Shown here: piece by piece, positions 34,404-42,749 of the stretch
Layout of the letters: every line of letters begins with the position of its first letter
Numbering within the stretch: position 1 is the stretch's first letter
Origin: Acidobacteriota bacterium
GTDB lineage: Bacteria; Acidobacteriota; Terriglobia; Bryobacterales; Bryobacteraceae
NCBI GenBank assembly: GCA_016870995.1
Contig: VFZU01000015.1
Coordinates: forward strand, 1 to 64,000
Length of the DNA: 64,000 bases
Direction: 5' to 3'
The notes under the pieces: model-generated
What the model was told of the DNA's origin: nothing
Database searches by the model: none
The model's input: the letters and a program-made list of their open reading frames with translations, nothing else
Program-made: the position numbers and the translations under genes

Positions 34404-34990
34404 TGCGCACCGCAAAAATCGAACGAATCACCAAAGAAACCCAAATTTGTGGAAACCTCAAGATCGAAGGTAAAGGCAAGTACGAGATCTCGACCGGCGT
34501 TCGCTTTCTCGACCACATGCTCGAGCTCTTCACCAAGCACGGCGGTTTCGATCTCAAGCTCCACGCCACCGGTGATCTCGACGTCGACCAGCACCACACC
34601 GTCGAAGATGCGGGCATCGTTCTCGGCCAGCTCTTCAGCCAGGCCCTCGGTGATCGCAAAGGCATCAACCGCGCTGGCTACTTCGTCCAGACCATGGACG
34701 AAACCCTCGCCGTTACCGCCGTCGATCTCGGCGGCCGTCCCGCACTCGTCTACAAAGACCTCGTTAAAGTCGTTCGCGTCGGCGACCTCCAAACCGAACT
34801 CCTCATCGACTTCTTCGATGGCTTCACCCAGCACGCCAAAGCCAACCTCCACGCCAAGGTCATGTACGGCCGCTCCAACCATCACAAGATCGAAGCCGTC
34901 TTCAAGTGCTTCGCTCGCGCGATGAAGTACGCCTGCTCGAAAGACGCCCGCCTCAAGGGTCAGTTGCCCTCCACCAAGGAGCTCCTGTGA
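34403..34990 (+). CDS. hisB: Imidazoleglycerol-phosphate dehydratase
   Basis: Dehydrates imidazoleglycerol phosphate to imidazole-acetol phosphate; Mn-dependent. 195 aa, the single-function form without the phosphatase domain of enteric HisB. The metal-binding His/Glu clusters are clear: '[20 protein letters not shown]', '[17 protein letters not shown]' and, in the second half of the internal repeat, '[20 protein letters not shown]' and '[16 protein letters not shown]'. The start ATG overlaps the TAA of the HAD gene by 1 nt, and the TGA overlaps the GTG of hisH as GTGA. Confidence 0.97.
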   Translation: MRTAKIERITKETQICGNLKIEGKGKYEISTGVRFLDHMLELFTKHGGFDLKLHATGDLDVDQHHTVEDAGIVLGQLFSQALGDRKGINRAGYFVQTMDETLAVTAVDLGGRPALVYKDLVKVVRVGDLQTELLIDFFDGFTQHAKANLHAKVMYGRSNHHKIEAVFKCFARAMKYACSKDARLKGQLPSTKELL

Positions 34991-35583
34991 TCTCGATCAT
35001 CGACTACGGCGCTGGCAACCTGCGCTCAGTCCAGAACACCCTCGCCGAGCTAGGCGCTGTCTACAAGCTCATCGACACTCCTGACGCCGTCCTCAAGGCC
35101 GACAAACTGATCCTCCCCGGCGTTGGCCACTTCGGCCAGCTCATGATGTCCCTTGACGCTCTAAAGCTCCGAACACCGATCCTCGAAAAGATCGCCTCTG
35201 GCACCCCCTTCTTCGGCATCTGCCTCGGCATGCAGGCCCTGTTTTCTGGCAGCGACGAAGCCCCCGAGCTCGAAGGTCTCAACCTCTATCCCGAACGCAT
35301 CCAGCGCTTCCCCGCCGGTGCCCGCGTCCCACACATGGGCTGGAACTCGCTCCAAGTCAAACCCGATTCAAAACTCATGACCGGCCTCCCTGAGCCCATC
35401 TACGTCTACTTCGCCAACAGCTACTACGCACCTCCCGTCGAGGTCACCTCGGCCACCTGCGACTATCAGCTCCCCTTCACTGCCGCTATCGAACGCGGTA
35501 ATGTTTACGGGGTTCAGTTCCACCCCGAGAAGTCCGGCCCCACCGGCCTCCGCATCGTCCGCAACTTCCTGGAGCTTGCCTGA
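34987..35583 (+). CDS. hisH: Imidazole glycerol phosphate synthase, glutaminase subunit
   Basis: Class-I glutamine amidotransferase that supplies ammonia to HisF. 198 aa from a GTG at 34987 ([20 protein letters not shown]). The catalytic Cys is in the nucleophile elbow [10 protein letters not shown], and the His-Glu pair is in [10 protein letters not shown]. An upstream extension of the frame to 34906 lies inside hisB and carries no HisH sequence; the GTG overlapping the hisB TGA (GTGA) is the right start, matching the pattern of the operon. The hisF ATG overlaps its stop by 1 nt (TGATG). The tunnel partner HisF is encoded next. Confidence 0.96.
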   Translation: MISIIDYGAGNLRSVQNTLAELGAVYKLIDTPDAVLKADKLILPGVGHFGQLMMSLDALKLRTPILEKIASGTPFFGICLGMQALFSGSDEAPELEGLNLYPERIQRFPAGARVPHMGWNSLQVKPDSKLMTGLPEPIYVYFANSYYAPPVEVTSATCDYQLPFTAAIERGNVYGVQFHPEKSGPTGLRIVRNFLELA

Positions 35584-36344
35584 TGCTGGCCAAACGAATC
35601 ATCCCCTGCTTGGACGTTACTGCTGGTCGCGTCGTCAAAGGCATTAACTTCGTCAACCTACGCGACGCCGGCGACCCCGTCGAACTCGCCCAACGCTATA
35701 ACCAACAAGGCGCCGACGAAGTCGTCTTCCTCGATATCACCGCCAGCTCCGACGAGCGCAACACGATGGTCGACGTCGTCTTCCGCACAGCACAGCGAGT
35801 CTTCATCCCCCTTACCGTCGGCGGCGGCATCCGCGAAGTCCGCGACGCTCGCAAGATCCTCGTCTCTGGCGCGGACAAAGTCAGCGTCAACACCGCCGCC
35901 GTCCGTCGCCCCGAGCTCATCACCGAGCTCTCCAAAGAATTCGGCGCACAGGCTGTCGTACTTGCCATCGACGCCCGCCGCAAGGGCGATTCCTGGTCGG
36001 TCCACACCAAAGGTGGCCGCGTCGACGAATCCATCGACGTCATCGAATGGGCCAGCCGTGGCGAAGCCCTCGGTGCAGGCGAGATCCTCCTCACCTCGAT
36101 GGATACCGACGGCGTGCAAAAGGGTTTCGATTGCGAGCTCACCCGCGCGGTCAGCCGCGCCACTCGCATTCCCGTCATCGCCAGCGGTGGTGGCGGCACG
36201 CCCGAGCACTTCCTTGAAGTCCTCACAACGGGCGAAGCCGACGCAGCCCTCGCTGCCAGCATCTTCCACTACGGTACCTACACCGTCAATGACCTCAAAG
36301 AATTCCTCGACCGCAACGGCATCCCCGTTAGGAGCAACTCGTGA
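35583..36344 (+). CDS. hisF: Imidazole glycerol phosphate synthase, cyclase subunit
   Basis: (beta/alpha)8-barrel that makes imidazoleglycerol phosphate and AICAR from PRFAR with ammonia from HisH. 253 aa. The catalytic Asp is in '[16 protein letters not shown]'. Further signatures are '[17 protein letters not shown]', '[14 protein letters not shown]', '[12 protein letters not shown]', '[17 protein letters not shown]' with the second Asp, and '[14 protein letters not shown]'. The start overlaps the hisH stop by 1 nt; the TGA overlaps the GTG of hisA. The AICAR product links to purine synthesis. Confidence 0.97.
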   Translation: MLAKRIIPCLDVTAGRVVKGINFVNLRDAGDPVELAQRYNQQGADEVVFLDITASSDERNTMVDVVFRTAQRVFIPLTVGGGIREVRDARKILVSGADKVSVNTAAVRRPELITELSKEFGAQAVVLAIDARRKGDSWSVHTKGGRVDESIDVIEWASRGEALGAGEILLTSMDTDGVQKGFDCELTRAVSRATRIPVIASGGGGTPEHFLEVLTTGEADAALAASIFHYGTYTVNDLKEFLDRNGIPVRSNS

Positions 36345-37051
36345 TCGTACCTTGTATTGACCTGCAAGACCGCAAAGTCGTCCAACTCGTTCAGGGCCGC
36401 GAGAAAGCCCTCGAAGGCGAAGAACCTCTCGTGATGCTCGCGAAGTTCGCCGGCTTCCCCGAAATTCAAGTCATCGACCTCGACGCCGCCATGGGCCGCG
36501 GCGCCAACGACGACATCGTCGAACTCCTCGCCGGCCGAGTCCGCTGCCGCGTTGGTGGCGGCGTCCGCTCTCCAGAGCGCGCACAAACCCTCGTCGATCA
36601 GGGTGCCGCACAAGTCATCGTCGGCACTGCTGCTTTTACCAAGACCGGCATCAACGTCCCGCTCCTCGATTCCATCGCCGCCCAGATCGGCCGCGAGAAA
36701 ATCCTCATCGCCCTCGATTCCAAGTACGGCAAGATCGTCGTCAAGGGCTGGCAGGAATCAACCGACCTCACCGCCGTCGAAGTCCTCCAGCAAGTCGAAC
36801 CCTACTGCGGCGGCTTCCTCTGCACGTACGTCGACAAGGAAGGCATGATGCAGGGTACAGACCTCGACTGGTTCCATAGCCTTAGACAAGGCACGAAGCT
36901 CCCTATCACCGCCGCCGGCGGCATCACCACCATCGACGACGTCAAGGCCCTCATGTCGATGGGCATCCACTCCGCCCTCGGTATGGCCATTTACACCGGC
37001 CGCCTCGACCTCGCCGAGCTCCGCACTCTTCTCGATTCAACCAGGCAATAA
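36341..37051 (+). CDS. hisA: ProFAR isomerase (phosphoribosylformimino-AICAR-P isomerase)
   Basis: Barrel enzyme paralogous to HisF, catalysing the Amadori rearrangement of ProFAR to PRFAR. 236 aa from GTG at 36341. Signatures: '[20 protein letters not shown]' with the catalytic Asp near residue 6, '[20 protein letters not shown]', '[19 protein letters not shown]' and '[20 protein letters not shown]'. The second-half catalytic Asp that in many HisA lies in a 'YTDI...DG' block is replaced here by '[18 protein letters not shown]'. That matches the divergent HisA-like branch also known from eukaryotes; activity is still expected from operon context. It is the last his gene; downstream is a 153-nt gap. 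Confidence 0.92.
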   Translation: MIVPCIDLQDRKVVQLVQGREKALEGEEPLVMLAKFAGFPEIQVIDLDAAMGRGANDDIVELLAGRVRCRVGGGVRSPERAQTLVDQGAAQVIVGTAAFTKTGINVPLLDSIAAQIGREKILIALDSKYGKIVVKGWQESTDLTAVEVLQQVEPYCGGFLCTYVDKEGMMQGTDLDWFHSLRQGTKLPITAAGGITTIDDVKALMSMGIHSALGMAIYTGRLDLAELRTLLDSTRQ

Positions 37052-37124
37052 ACCTCTCTCACGGTAAACGACACACAAGTGGGCCGCTAAAGCACCGGGC
37101 TGTCCACCTGCGAGGAGTATTACT

Positions 37125-37156
37125 CTCAGGGGTAATGAAAAAATAGCGCCTCTGAG
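37125..37156 (+). other. Hairpin in the 5' region of the coiled-coil/TadZ operon
   Basis: In the 153-nt gap after hisA, CTCAGGGG (37125-37132) can pair with CCTCTGAG (37149-37156) over 8 bp including one G-U pair, with an A-rich 16-nt loop. An 11-bp palindrome GAGTATTACTC (37115-37125) overlaps its left edge. There is no U-tract, so it is unlikely to be a terminator. It could be an operator or 5'-UTR element for the gene at 37205. Nothing else is evident in the gap. Confidence 0.3.
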
Positions 37157-37204
37157 TCTAAACTCTTTACCTCACGCCGATATGCTTCTTGAGCACATCG
37201 AACA

Positions 37205-38188
37205 GTGAGCATTCTCAGCAACCTCTTTCACAAGGGTTCGGAGTCGGATTCAACATCCTTGTCCGAGCAGATCAGCAGCCTCGAGTGGATCGAAGCCACT
37301 CGCGACGCTGCGATCCAACTCTGGCGCGCCAGCATGTTGAGCATGAGCGACGCCATGCCCCCAATGCCCAAGCAGATCGCCGAGCCCCATCGCAAGAGCA
37401 TCAAGCAACTCGTCGACGAGATGCCCGACAAGCCCGCTCCCAACGTTCTCGAACAACGCAAGCAGAAAACCGCCGAGATTCTCAAGAGCTACGGCACCCA
37501 GATGGGCACCTACATTGACTCTCAGGACAAAGAAGCCAAGGCGGTCCTCAATTCTGTCGCCCAGCTCACCGAGACCCTCTCCGGCTTCGATCAGCGCTAC
37601 GCCGTCAAGTTCCAGGGCATCACAAAAAAACTCCGTCTTCTCGCCACCGGCAACGACTTCAGCGAGATCCGCACCAAGCTCTCCGCCGAAGTCACCCAGC
37701 TCGAAAAAGTCCTTGAAGAACAACAGCGCGACACGCGCTCCGCGATGCAGCGTCTCAACGAAGACATCTCTTCTAGCGAATTTCGCAAACAGCGCTCCAT
37801 CCCGGGCCCCGGCTCTCAGCACGCCTCCGAAAGTCTGGTCGTCCTCGAGCGCGCCGTCCAAGTCTGGGACCGCTATTGCATGGTCCGTTTCGAATTCCAA
37901 TCTCGCCCCGGAGTTCCCTTGGACGTCAATATCTGGTGCAGTCGCGAAGCAGCGCTGATTGAGGCACTCCCCGAACGCATCGGCAACACCGTCCGCATCG
38001 TCGTGCCCAAGCCCGCTGTCATGCTCGTCGCCGTCCATTGCCAGTTGCTCGAATACGCCAGCATGGCGGAGTCCATGGAGAAATCAATGAGCCAACTCAG
38101 CGGAGCCATCTGCTCCTCCCGCGTTGTCGAACCCCTCCGCGGCGAATCCATGCGAGAAGCCATGGCCCGTCTCGAGAAAGCAGGTTAA
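37205..38188 (+). CDS. Uncharacterised coiled-coil-rich protein, 327 aa
   Basis: I do not recognise a family. The protein is soluble, without signal or membrane segments. Residues about 60-200 are helical and coiled-coil-like ('KAVLNSVAQLTETLSGFDQR', 'LEKVLEEQQRDTRSAMQRLN'). The C-terminal part (about 210-300) looks globular with strands ('ALPERIGNTVRIVVPKPAVM'). The helical part recalls the N-terminal helical regions that precede GGDEF domains in diguanylate cyclases of the DgcC/VdcA kind, but no GGDEF is present. The GTG start at 37205 is preferred, as it gives the continuous frame. The TadZ-like gene starts 5 nt after its stop, so the two are very likely made together. Confidence 0.65.
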   Translation: MSILSNLFHKGSESDSTSLSEQISSLEWIEATRDAAIQLWRASMLSMSDAMPPMPKQIAEPHRKSIKQLVDEMPDKPAPNVLEQRKQKTAEILKSYGTQMGTYIDSQDKEAKAVLNSVAQLTETLSGFDQRYAVKFQGITKKLRLLATGNDFSEIRTKLSAEVTQLEKVLEEQQRDTRSAMQRLNEDISSSEFRKQRSIPGPGSQHASESLVVLERAVQVWDRYCMVRFEFQSRPGVPLDVNIWCSREAALIEALPERIGNTVRIVVPKPAVMLVAVHCQLLEYASMAESMEKSMSQLSGAICSSRVVEPLRGESMREAMARLEKAG

Positions 38189-38193
38189 TCGCC

Positions 38194-39387
38194 ATGCTGC
38201 GCTACGCCCTCTTTACTGACGACGCAGACTTTCGCGAAACCCTCGCCCTGGCCCTCGAACATCAGCCCGGGCTGCTTCTCCTCAAGGCCTTCGATCACCC
38301 CCTCCCCCTCGAAGCCCCTCTCGATTACATCCGCGCCTACTCCCCGCAGATCCTCTTCTTCGACATCACCAATGGCCGCGATGCCCTCCATCAGGCCGCC
38401 GATCTCCTGCGTGACAATCCTCACACCCAACTCGTCGCCATCGCCCGCGACCTCGATCCAGACGTCCTCATCGAGCTCATGAACCTCGGCGTCCGCGAAT
38501 TCCTCCGCTTCCCCTTCGATCCGGCAAAACTTGCCGCTACCGTTTCCCGCATCGAAGCCTCCATCGCCAACGCACCCAGCGAGCGCGAATCCACCGACCT
38601 CCTATTCAGCTTCCTCCCGGCCAAGCCCGGCGTCGGCAGTTCCACAACCGCCATCCATACCGCCCTGGAGCTGTCCCAGCGCCCTCACAGCCGTGTCCTC
38701 CTTGCTGATTTCGATCTCAATTGCGGCCTCAGCCGCTTCCTTCTCAAAATCAGCAACCCCCTCGGCGTCCGCGACGCCGTTGCCAAGATGCCTGAGATGG
38801 ACGAAGGCCTCTGGACAGAAATCAAGTCCAGCGTCGAAGATCTCGACGTCCTGCCCCCCTGCCTCATCGATACCTATCTTCAACTCGAACCCGCCCGCGT
38901 TCGTTCACTCTTCGACTACGCCCGCAAGCGCTACCGTGTCGTTCTCGCCGACCTCAGCGGCATGATGGAAGAATTCTCCGTCGACATCCTCCAGCAATCC
39001 CGCCGCATCCTTCTTGTCGTCGAGCCCGACCTCGCCAGCGTCCACATGGCCCGCGAGAAAATGCGCTTCCTCGAAGCAAGAGAACTCCAGGATCGCGTCG
39101 CCCTCATCATCAACCGCTGGCGTAAGGACGCCCCGCTCACTCTCTCCGATATTGAAAGTGTCCTCGGCTCCCCGGTCGAGATTACCCTCAGCGAAGCTGC
39201 CGAGCAAGTCTACAAGTCCGTCATGCGCGGCGGCGCACTCGACCCATCAAGCAACTACTATCGCGAGATCGCCGACCTGGCAACGTGGCTCGCCGCTGAG
39301 TCGGGTGTCAAGCGCGGCCCCAAACCGAAAAGGAAAGTCGAGTACTTCTCGCTCATCCCCAGCCGCTACTCGCTCAATCGCGCTTAA
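38194..39387 (+). CDS. TadZ/CpaE-like ATPase with receiver-like N-terminal domain
   Basis: 397 aa from the ATG at 38194. The first about 125 residues form a receiver-like domain (ALFTDDADFRETLALAL, ILFFDITNGRDAL) in which the phosphorylation Asp environment is not canonical. The rest is a MinD/ParA-like P-loop ATPase. Its loop KPGVGSSTTA keeps the first, signature Lys but has Ser in place of the second Lys, as in other CpaE/TadZ proteins. Asp-containing strands follow in VLLADFDLNCGLSRFL and VVLADLSGMM. TadZ/CpaE localises type IVc (Tad/Flp) pilus machines to the pole. None of the other tad genes lie in the window, so this may be an orphan working with the upstream coiled-coil protein. Its 3' end overlaps the converging propeller gene by 14 nt. 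Confidence 0.82.
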   Translation: MLRYALFTDDADFRETLALALEHQPGLLLLKAFDHPLPLEAPLDYIRAYSPQILFFDITNGRDALHQAADLLRDNPHTQLVAIARDLDPDVLIELMNLGVREFLRFPFDPAKLAATVSRIEASIANAPSERESTDLLFSFLPAKPGVGSSTTAIHTALELSQRPHSRVLLADFDLNCGLSRFLLKISNPLGVRDAVAKMPEMDEGLWTEIKSSVEDLDVLPPCLIDTYLQLEPARVRSLFDYARKRYRVVLADLSGMMEEFSVDILQQSRRILLVVEPDLASVHMAREKMRFLEARELQDRVALIINRWRKDAPLTLSDIESVLGSPVEITLSEAAEQVYKSVMRGGALDPSSNYYREIADLATWLAAESGVKRGPKPKRKVEYFSLIPSRYSLNRA

Positions 39388-40336
39388 GCAACTCCGCGTA
39401 TCCGATCTGGCCATTCAGTCGCTCATCCGGCTTCGGCAGATTACCTCCCCCAAACCAGATCCGCGCCCGGTCACCTTCCACCAGCACCGTCGCGTCACAG
39501 ATCACAGCTCGATTCCACGGTTGTTCCCCGCGCAACACAGGCTGCCTCTGCTTAAGCCACATCTTTCCATCCATTGAAGTCGCATAGCCCATGGCCCGCT
39601 TCTCTTGCCGATCCCTGCCCGTGTACAGCATCACCCACTGCCCATTGGCCGCAAACACCGCCGGCTCACCCAAGCCGTTCTCGTCAAAATCTCCGGCCAT
39701 TCCCAACTCCATCACGGGTCCCCGCAACTTCGTCCAATTCAACCCATCCGTCGATCGTGCCATACCCAGCCGTTGCCGCCGTGCTCGGTCCTCACCCAGA
39801 TAAAACAGATACAGCGTATTGCCCACCGCCATCAGATACGGGTCACCGAGACTGATCTCATCCCAGCTCATCCTCGGTCCGATCTTGAGAATCGGTCCAC
39901 CCTGAGCCGACCATTTCAAGCCGTCATTCGAAACCGCAACGCTGATTTCGGTCTTGCCCTTAGGCCCCGTCTGATAAGCATAAAAAAGCTTCCCCGTAAA
40001 CTCCGCAACGCCCCCGTTTGCCGCAATGTAATCCGCCCCTGCATTCAGCGCCTCGCCTCGATCCTGCCACGCGATGCCATCTGCCGAACTCGCCACTCGC
40101 GTATTCCAACGCTTCCCATCGAATACCGAATACAGATTCAGATACTCATTGCGCCACCGCACCACCGAAGGGTTCAATACATCGAGCATCGTTCCCCGTG
40201 TCATCACCGGCGTTTCCCTGACTTTCCAGTTCAGCTCCAGAGCGGCTGATTTCGGCGGCGATGGCAAAGAGAAATCCTCATACTTGCCGCAAGACGCAAG
40301 CACCAGGCACCCAACGGCAAGAACGACCCGCCTCAT
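39374..40336 (-). CDS. Lipoprotein with GH43/GH32-like five-bladed propeller
   Basis: 320-aa lipoprotein: signal LAVGCLVLASC with the lipobox cysteine at about residue 16. The body has the repeated 'SSADGIAW', 'SNDGLKWS', 'STDGLNWTKL' and 'SMDGKMWLK' motifs (about one per blade) of five-bladed propellers related to glycoside hydrolase clans GH-F/GH-J and to sialidase-like folds. Acidic candidates for catalysis lie in 'LNPSVVRW', 'ISLGDPYLM' and 'GLGEPAVF'. It may therefore be an extracellular carbohydrate-active or carbohydrate-binding lipoprotein; catalytic residues cannot be proven by eye. The upstream kinase gene's TGA overlaps this gene's ATG, so they are coupled. Confidence 0.75.
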   Translation of the reverse strand: MRRVVLAVGCLVLASCGKYEDFSLPSPPKSAALELNWKVRETPVMTRGTMLDVLNPSVVRWRNEYLNLYSVFDGKRWNTRVASSADGIAWQDRGEALNAGADYIAANGGVAEFTGKLFYAYQTGPKGKTEISVAVSNDGLKWSAQGGPILKIGPRMSWDEISLGDPYLMAVGNTLYLFYLGEDRARRQRLGMARSTDGLNWTKLRGPVMELGMAGDFDENGLGEPAVFAANGQWVMLYTGRDRQEKRAMGYATSMDGKMWLKQRQPVLRGEQPWNRAVICDATVLVEGDRARIWFGGGNLPKPDERLNGQIGYAELLKRD

Positions 40337-41484
40337 AACGGAATACGAATTCGCAGCGTCGCCCCATGCCCCGGCCTGCTATTGGCAACAAGCTCTCCAC
40401 CCAGCGAACGCACCCTTCTCTTGATACTCCCCGGCCCAATCCGCAACGCTTCCATCTCGCCCAAATCGTAGTTCCCCGAGAACGGGAATCCCGTCCCGTC
40501 ATCCTCGATTTCGATATGCAGCATCTCCCCCTGCATTGTCAGCGCAATTGCAACCCGAGAAGCCTTCGAGTGCTTCTGCACATTGTTCATTGACTCGCGC
40601 ACAATCTGCAGCACCTCAAGAAAGCTCTCCGGCTCACCGGTGACTTCTTGCGACGTATAGCTCGCCGAGATCCCCGTGTCCTTCTTGAAGTTCTCGACCA
40701 ATCTCCGGATCGCCGTCGAAAGGCTCTCGCCCTCAACCTCAAGCGGCCTCATACTCCGCACAAACGCCCGCAACTCAGCCACCTGAGTCCGACAAATCAT
40801 CTGCAAATCCTGCAACTCCTTCAACCCCGTCCCAAGGTCGCGGCCCAACATCTGTTGCACTACATTCAGCCGCATCTGGAAACTGATAAAGCTCTGCAGC
40901 GGTCCATCATGAAAGTCGTCGGCAATCCTTTGCCGTTCGATCTCGCGCAGCTTCTCGGCCTCGGCTCGCAGGATCATAACATCCTGCTGTGCCTCGCTCA
41001 ACCGGTCGGCCAGAACGCGTTTCTCCAGTGCCAGCGTGCAGGCAAGAATCCCAGACAGCATCACCAGCGGCTGCAAGATATCAAAATGCGCCGGTCGGAA
41101 TAACAAGAAGAACCCTTGGCACAACACCAGCACCGTAAACACCTCGCGCCACGTGTGCAGAATCGCCGCCTCGAGCAACAGATAAACAAAGAACAGACTA
41201 TTGAACCAGATCGTCTGTTCCGCCGAAAAGTGCGCCATGATCAAAAACACCAGCACATCCACCGCAAGGCTCAACAGCGGCGGCCAGCGCCTCTCCACAT
41301 CGCGCCACAGCAATGCGAGCAAACTGTAAATCGTAAACGCCGAAGCCAGTGCCATCACGGCCATCGGAATCGGCCTTTGCACCGCACCCCCCACCGCCAA
41401 GAACGCCAGCGCCAGGATCGTGCGGATCACCGCGAGGCTCTGCCACCACAAAGGGGATAGGTATTTGGGCTCTGCGGTACTCAT
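40333..41484 (-). CDS. Membrane sensor histidine kinase, NarX/DesK (HisKA_3) type
   Basis: 383-aa kinase. Five or six membrane helices occupy residues about 15-155, with no periplasmic sensor domain. The dimerisation box is 'RQRIADDFHDGPLQ' with the phosphoacceptor H192 (DFHD instead of the usual DLHD). The ATPase part has 'ESMNNVQKHSKAS' (N box), 'IEDDGTGFPF' (G1) and 'GHGATLRIRIPL' at the end. No response regulator gene adjoins it, so it is an orphan in this window. Its stop overlaps the ATG of the propeller lipoprotein gene, an unusual operon for such a kinase, and suggests that the lipoprotein acts in signal detection or as output. It lies 3 nt after the stop of the methyltransferase gene. 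Confidence 0.9.
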   Translation of the reverse strand: MSTAEPKYLSPLWWQSLAVIRTILALAFLAVGGAVQRPIPMAVMALASAFTIYSLLALLWRDVERRWPPLLSLAVDVLVFLIMAHFSAEQTIWFNSLFFVYLLLEAAILHTWREVFTVLVLCQGFFLLFRPAHFDILQPLVMLSGILACTLALEKRVLADRLSEAQQDVMILRAEAEKLREIERQRIADDFHDGPLQSFISFQMRLNVVQQMLGRDLGTGLKELQDLQMICRTQVAELRAFVRSMRPLEVEGESLSTAIRRLVENFKKDTGISASYTSQEVTGEPESFLEVLQIVRESMNNVQKHSKASRVAIALTMQGEMLHIEIEDDGTGFPFSGNYDLGEMEALRIGPGSIKRRVRSLGGELVANSRPGHGATLRIRIPL

Positions 41485-41487
41485 AAA

Positions 41488-42009
41488 TTAGCGCCGGTAA
41501 AAGAACAGCGTATGGCCGCGTCCTTCCGAGTCTTCAATCACTTCTGTCTTCTCAGGATTCCATTCTGTGAACTCGAAATCATGGCACACCACCCGCGCCC
41601 CGCGCTTCATCTTCTTCTCAAGCACGGGCGACAGCCGGATGTTCGTCACCGGCAGCAAATAAACCGTGATCAAATCGGCATCGGCATAATTCTGCTCGAA
41701 GATATCTCCCTCGATAATGCTCGCCAGATTGCCCAGCTCCAGCTTCCCGATCCTCTGCCGGCTCTGAATCACCAGCCCCTTATCCAGCTCCACGCCAATC
41801 GACTTCGCGCCAAACTTCTGCGCCCCGGTCACCACAATCCTTCCATCGCCCGACCCAAGATCGTAAAGCGTCTCGCCCTTCTTCAATTCGCCCAGCTTCA
41901 GCATCCGATCCACTACTACCTGCGGCGTTGGATAATACGGAGCCGCACGTTCCGGCGGCTTATCTTGATCCTGAAAAAAGGCTGCGAGTAACAGAAATAT
42001 CAAGTGCAT
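41488..42009 (-). CDS. Class I SAM-dependent methyltransferase-like protein with an N-terminal signal
   Basis: 173 aa. The fold is a small Rossmann methyltransferase: motif I 'TLYDLGSGDGRIVV', the acidic end of strand 2 'SIGVELDKG', and 'GDIFEQNYADADLITVYLLP' for motifs around strand 4. The pattern is the DOT1/KMT9-like group ('YPTPQVVVDRMLKLGELKKG'). Residues 1-14 (MHLIFLLLAAFFQDQ) read as a signal peptide, odd for an enzyme that needs cytoplasmic SAM; similar exported-looking forms exist in this phylum as far as I recall. The start could be elsewhere, but no better one is visible. It lies 2 nt downstream of the NIPSNAP gene and 3 nt upstream of the kinase gene, in one operon. Confidence 0.82.
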   Translation of the reverse strand: MHLIFLLLAAFFQDQDKPPERAAPYYPTPQVVVDRMLKLGELKKGETLYDLGSGDGRIVVTGAQKFGAKSIGVELDKGLVIQSRQRIGKLELGNLASIIEGDIFEQNYADADLITVYLLPVTNIRLSPVLEKKMKRGARVVCHDFEFTEWNPEKTEVIEDSEGRGHTLFFYRR

Positions 42010-42011
42010 AG

Positions 42012-42749
42012 TTAGCGAATCGGCGAATACGCCGTCGGAACCAACATCGAGTTCGAAATGTTCGAAACCACTTCGCCGTCACTCAATCCCGGCGTCGCCT
42101 TCAGCTTGTCCCATTCCGGGTGCGTAATGAATTTCTTCCAGTTCGCCTCGCGCGCTGCCAGGCTGTCGTACCACAGCATGTAGGTCAGATTGGGCATGTT
42201 CGCCCCGAAAATCGTCTCCCCAAAGAACAGCGGGTTCAGCCCCGTCTTGCGGAAGATCGCAATCTCCCCATCGTTGAACATCCCAATCTTCTTGCCCAGC
42301 GAATTGAACGTATTCGATTCATACGTACGCAGTTCAAACACACGCGGCGCACGGCCCGCCTCCGCCGCTGGCATTTCGAGCGCGGGAAACCCGTCAAAGC
42401 TCCGAATCAGGCTCGATTCAATCCGCACATAATCGGCCGGCTGGTTCCCCAGTGCATCCCAGGTCGTTTCCATCTGGCCAAGGCTTTGAAACTCGCTCAC
42501 CTGCAACACATAGGGGCTTGCCGCGCCAATTAGATTGCCAAAAAAGCCAACCTTTTTCACCCCCGCTTTCGTCAGCGCGGGCAGTTGCTTCTGCGCCAGA
42601 AAGTCATTCAGCCGCTTCGGCATTCCGTCCAGCGTGTTACGCAACTTGTAGTAGCGCAACTCGATCAGCGAGTTGGCTTTCTTCTGAGTAGGTTCAAATG
42701 CAGGCGCGCTCACAGCGGCCGAGCTAGCAAGAAACAGACGACGGTTCAT
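42012..42749 (-). CDS. NIPSNAP-family protein with Tat-like signal
   Basis: 245 aa. The N-terminus NRRLFLASSAAVSAPAF looks like a Tat signal. Two tandem dimeric ferredoxin-like NIPSNAP domains follow: one from 'LIELRYYKLRNTLDG' to about residue 130, the second from 'VFELRTYESNTFNSLGKKIG' to the end. NIPSNAP proteins are of poorly defined function; in acidobacterial and planctomycetal genomes exported ones are frequent. The start codon lies inside the 3' end of uppS (26-nt overlap), and the methyltransferase follows after 2 nt. Confidence 0.9.
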   Translation of the reverse strand: MNRRLFLASSAAVSAPAFEPTQKKANSLIELRYYKLRNTLDGMPKRLNDFLAQKQLPALTKAGVKKVGFFGNLIGAASPYVLQVSEFQSLGQMETTWDALGNQPADYVRIESSLIRSFDGFPALEMPAAEAGRAPRVFELRTYESNTFNSLGKKIGMFNDGEIAIFRKTGLNPLFFGETIFGANMPNLTYMLWYDSLAAREANWKKFITHPEWDKLKATPGLSDGEVVSNISNSMLVPTAYSPIR

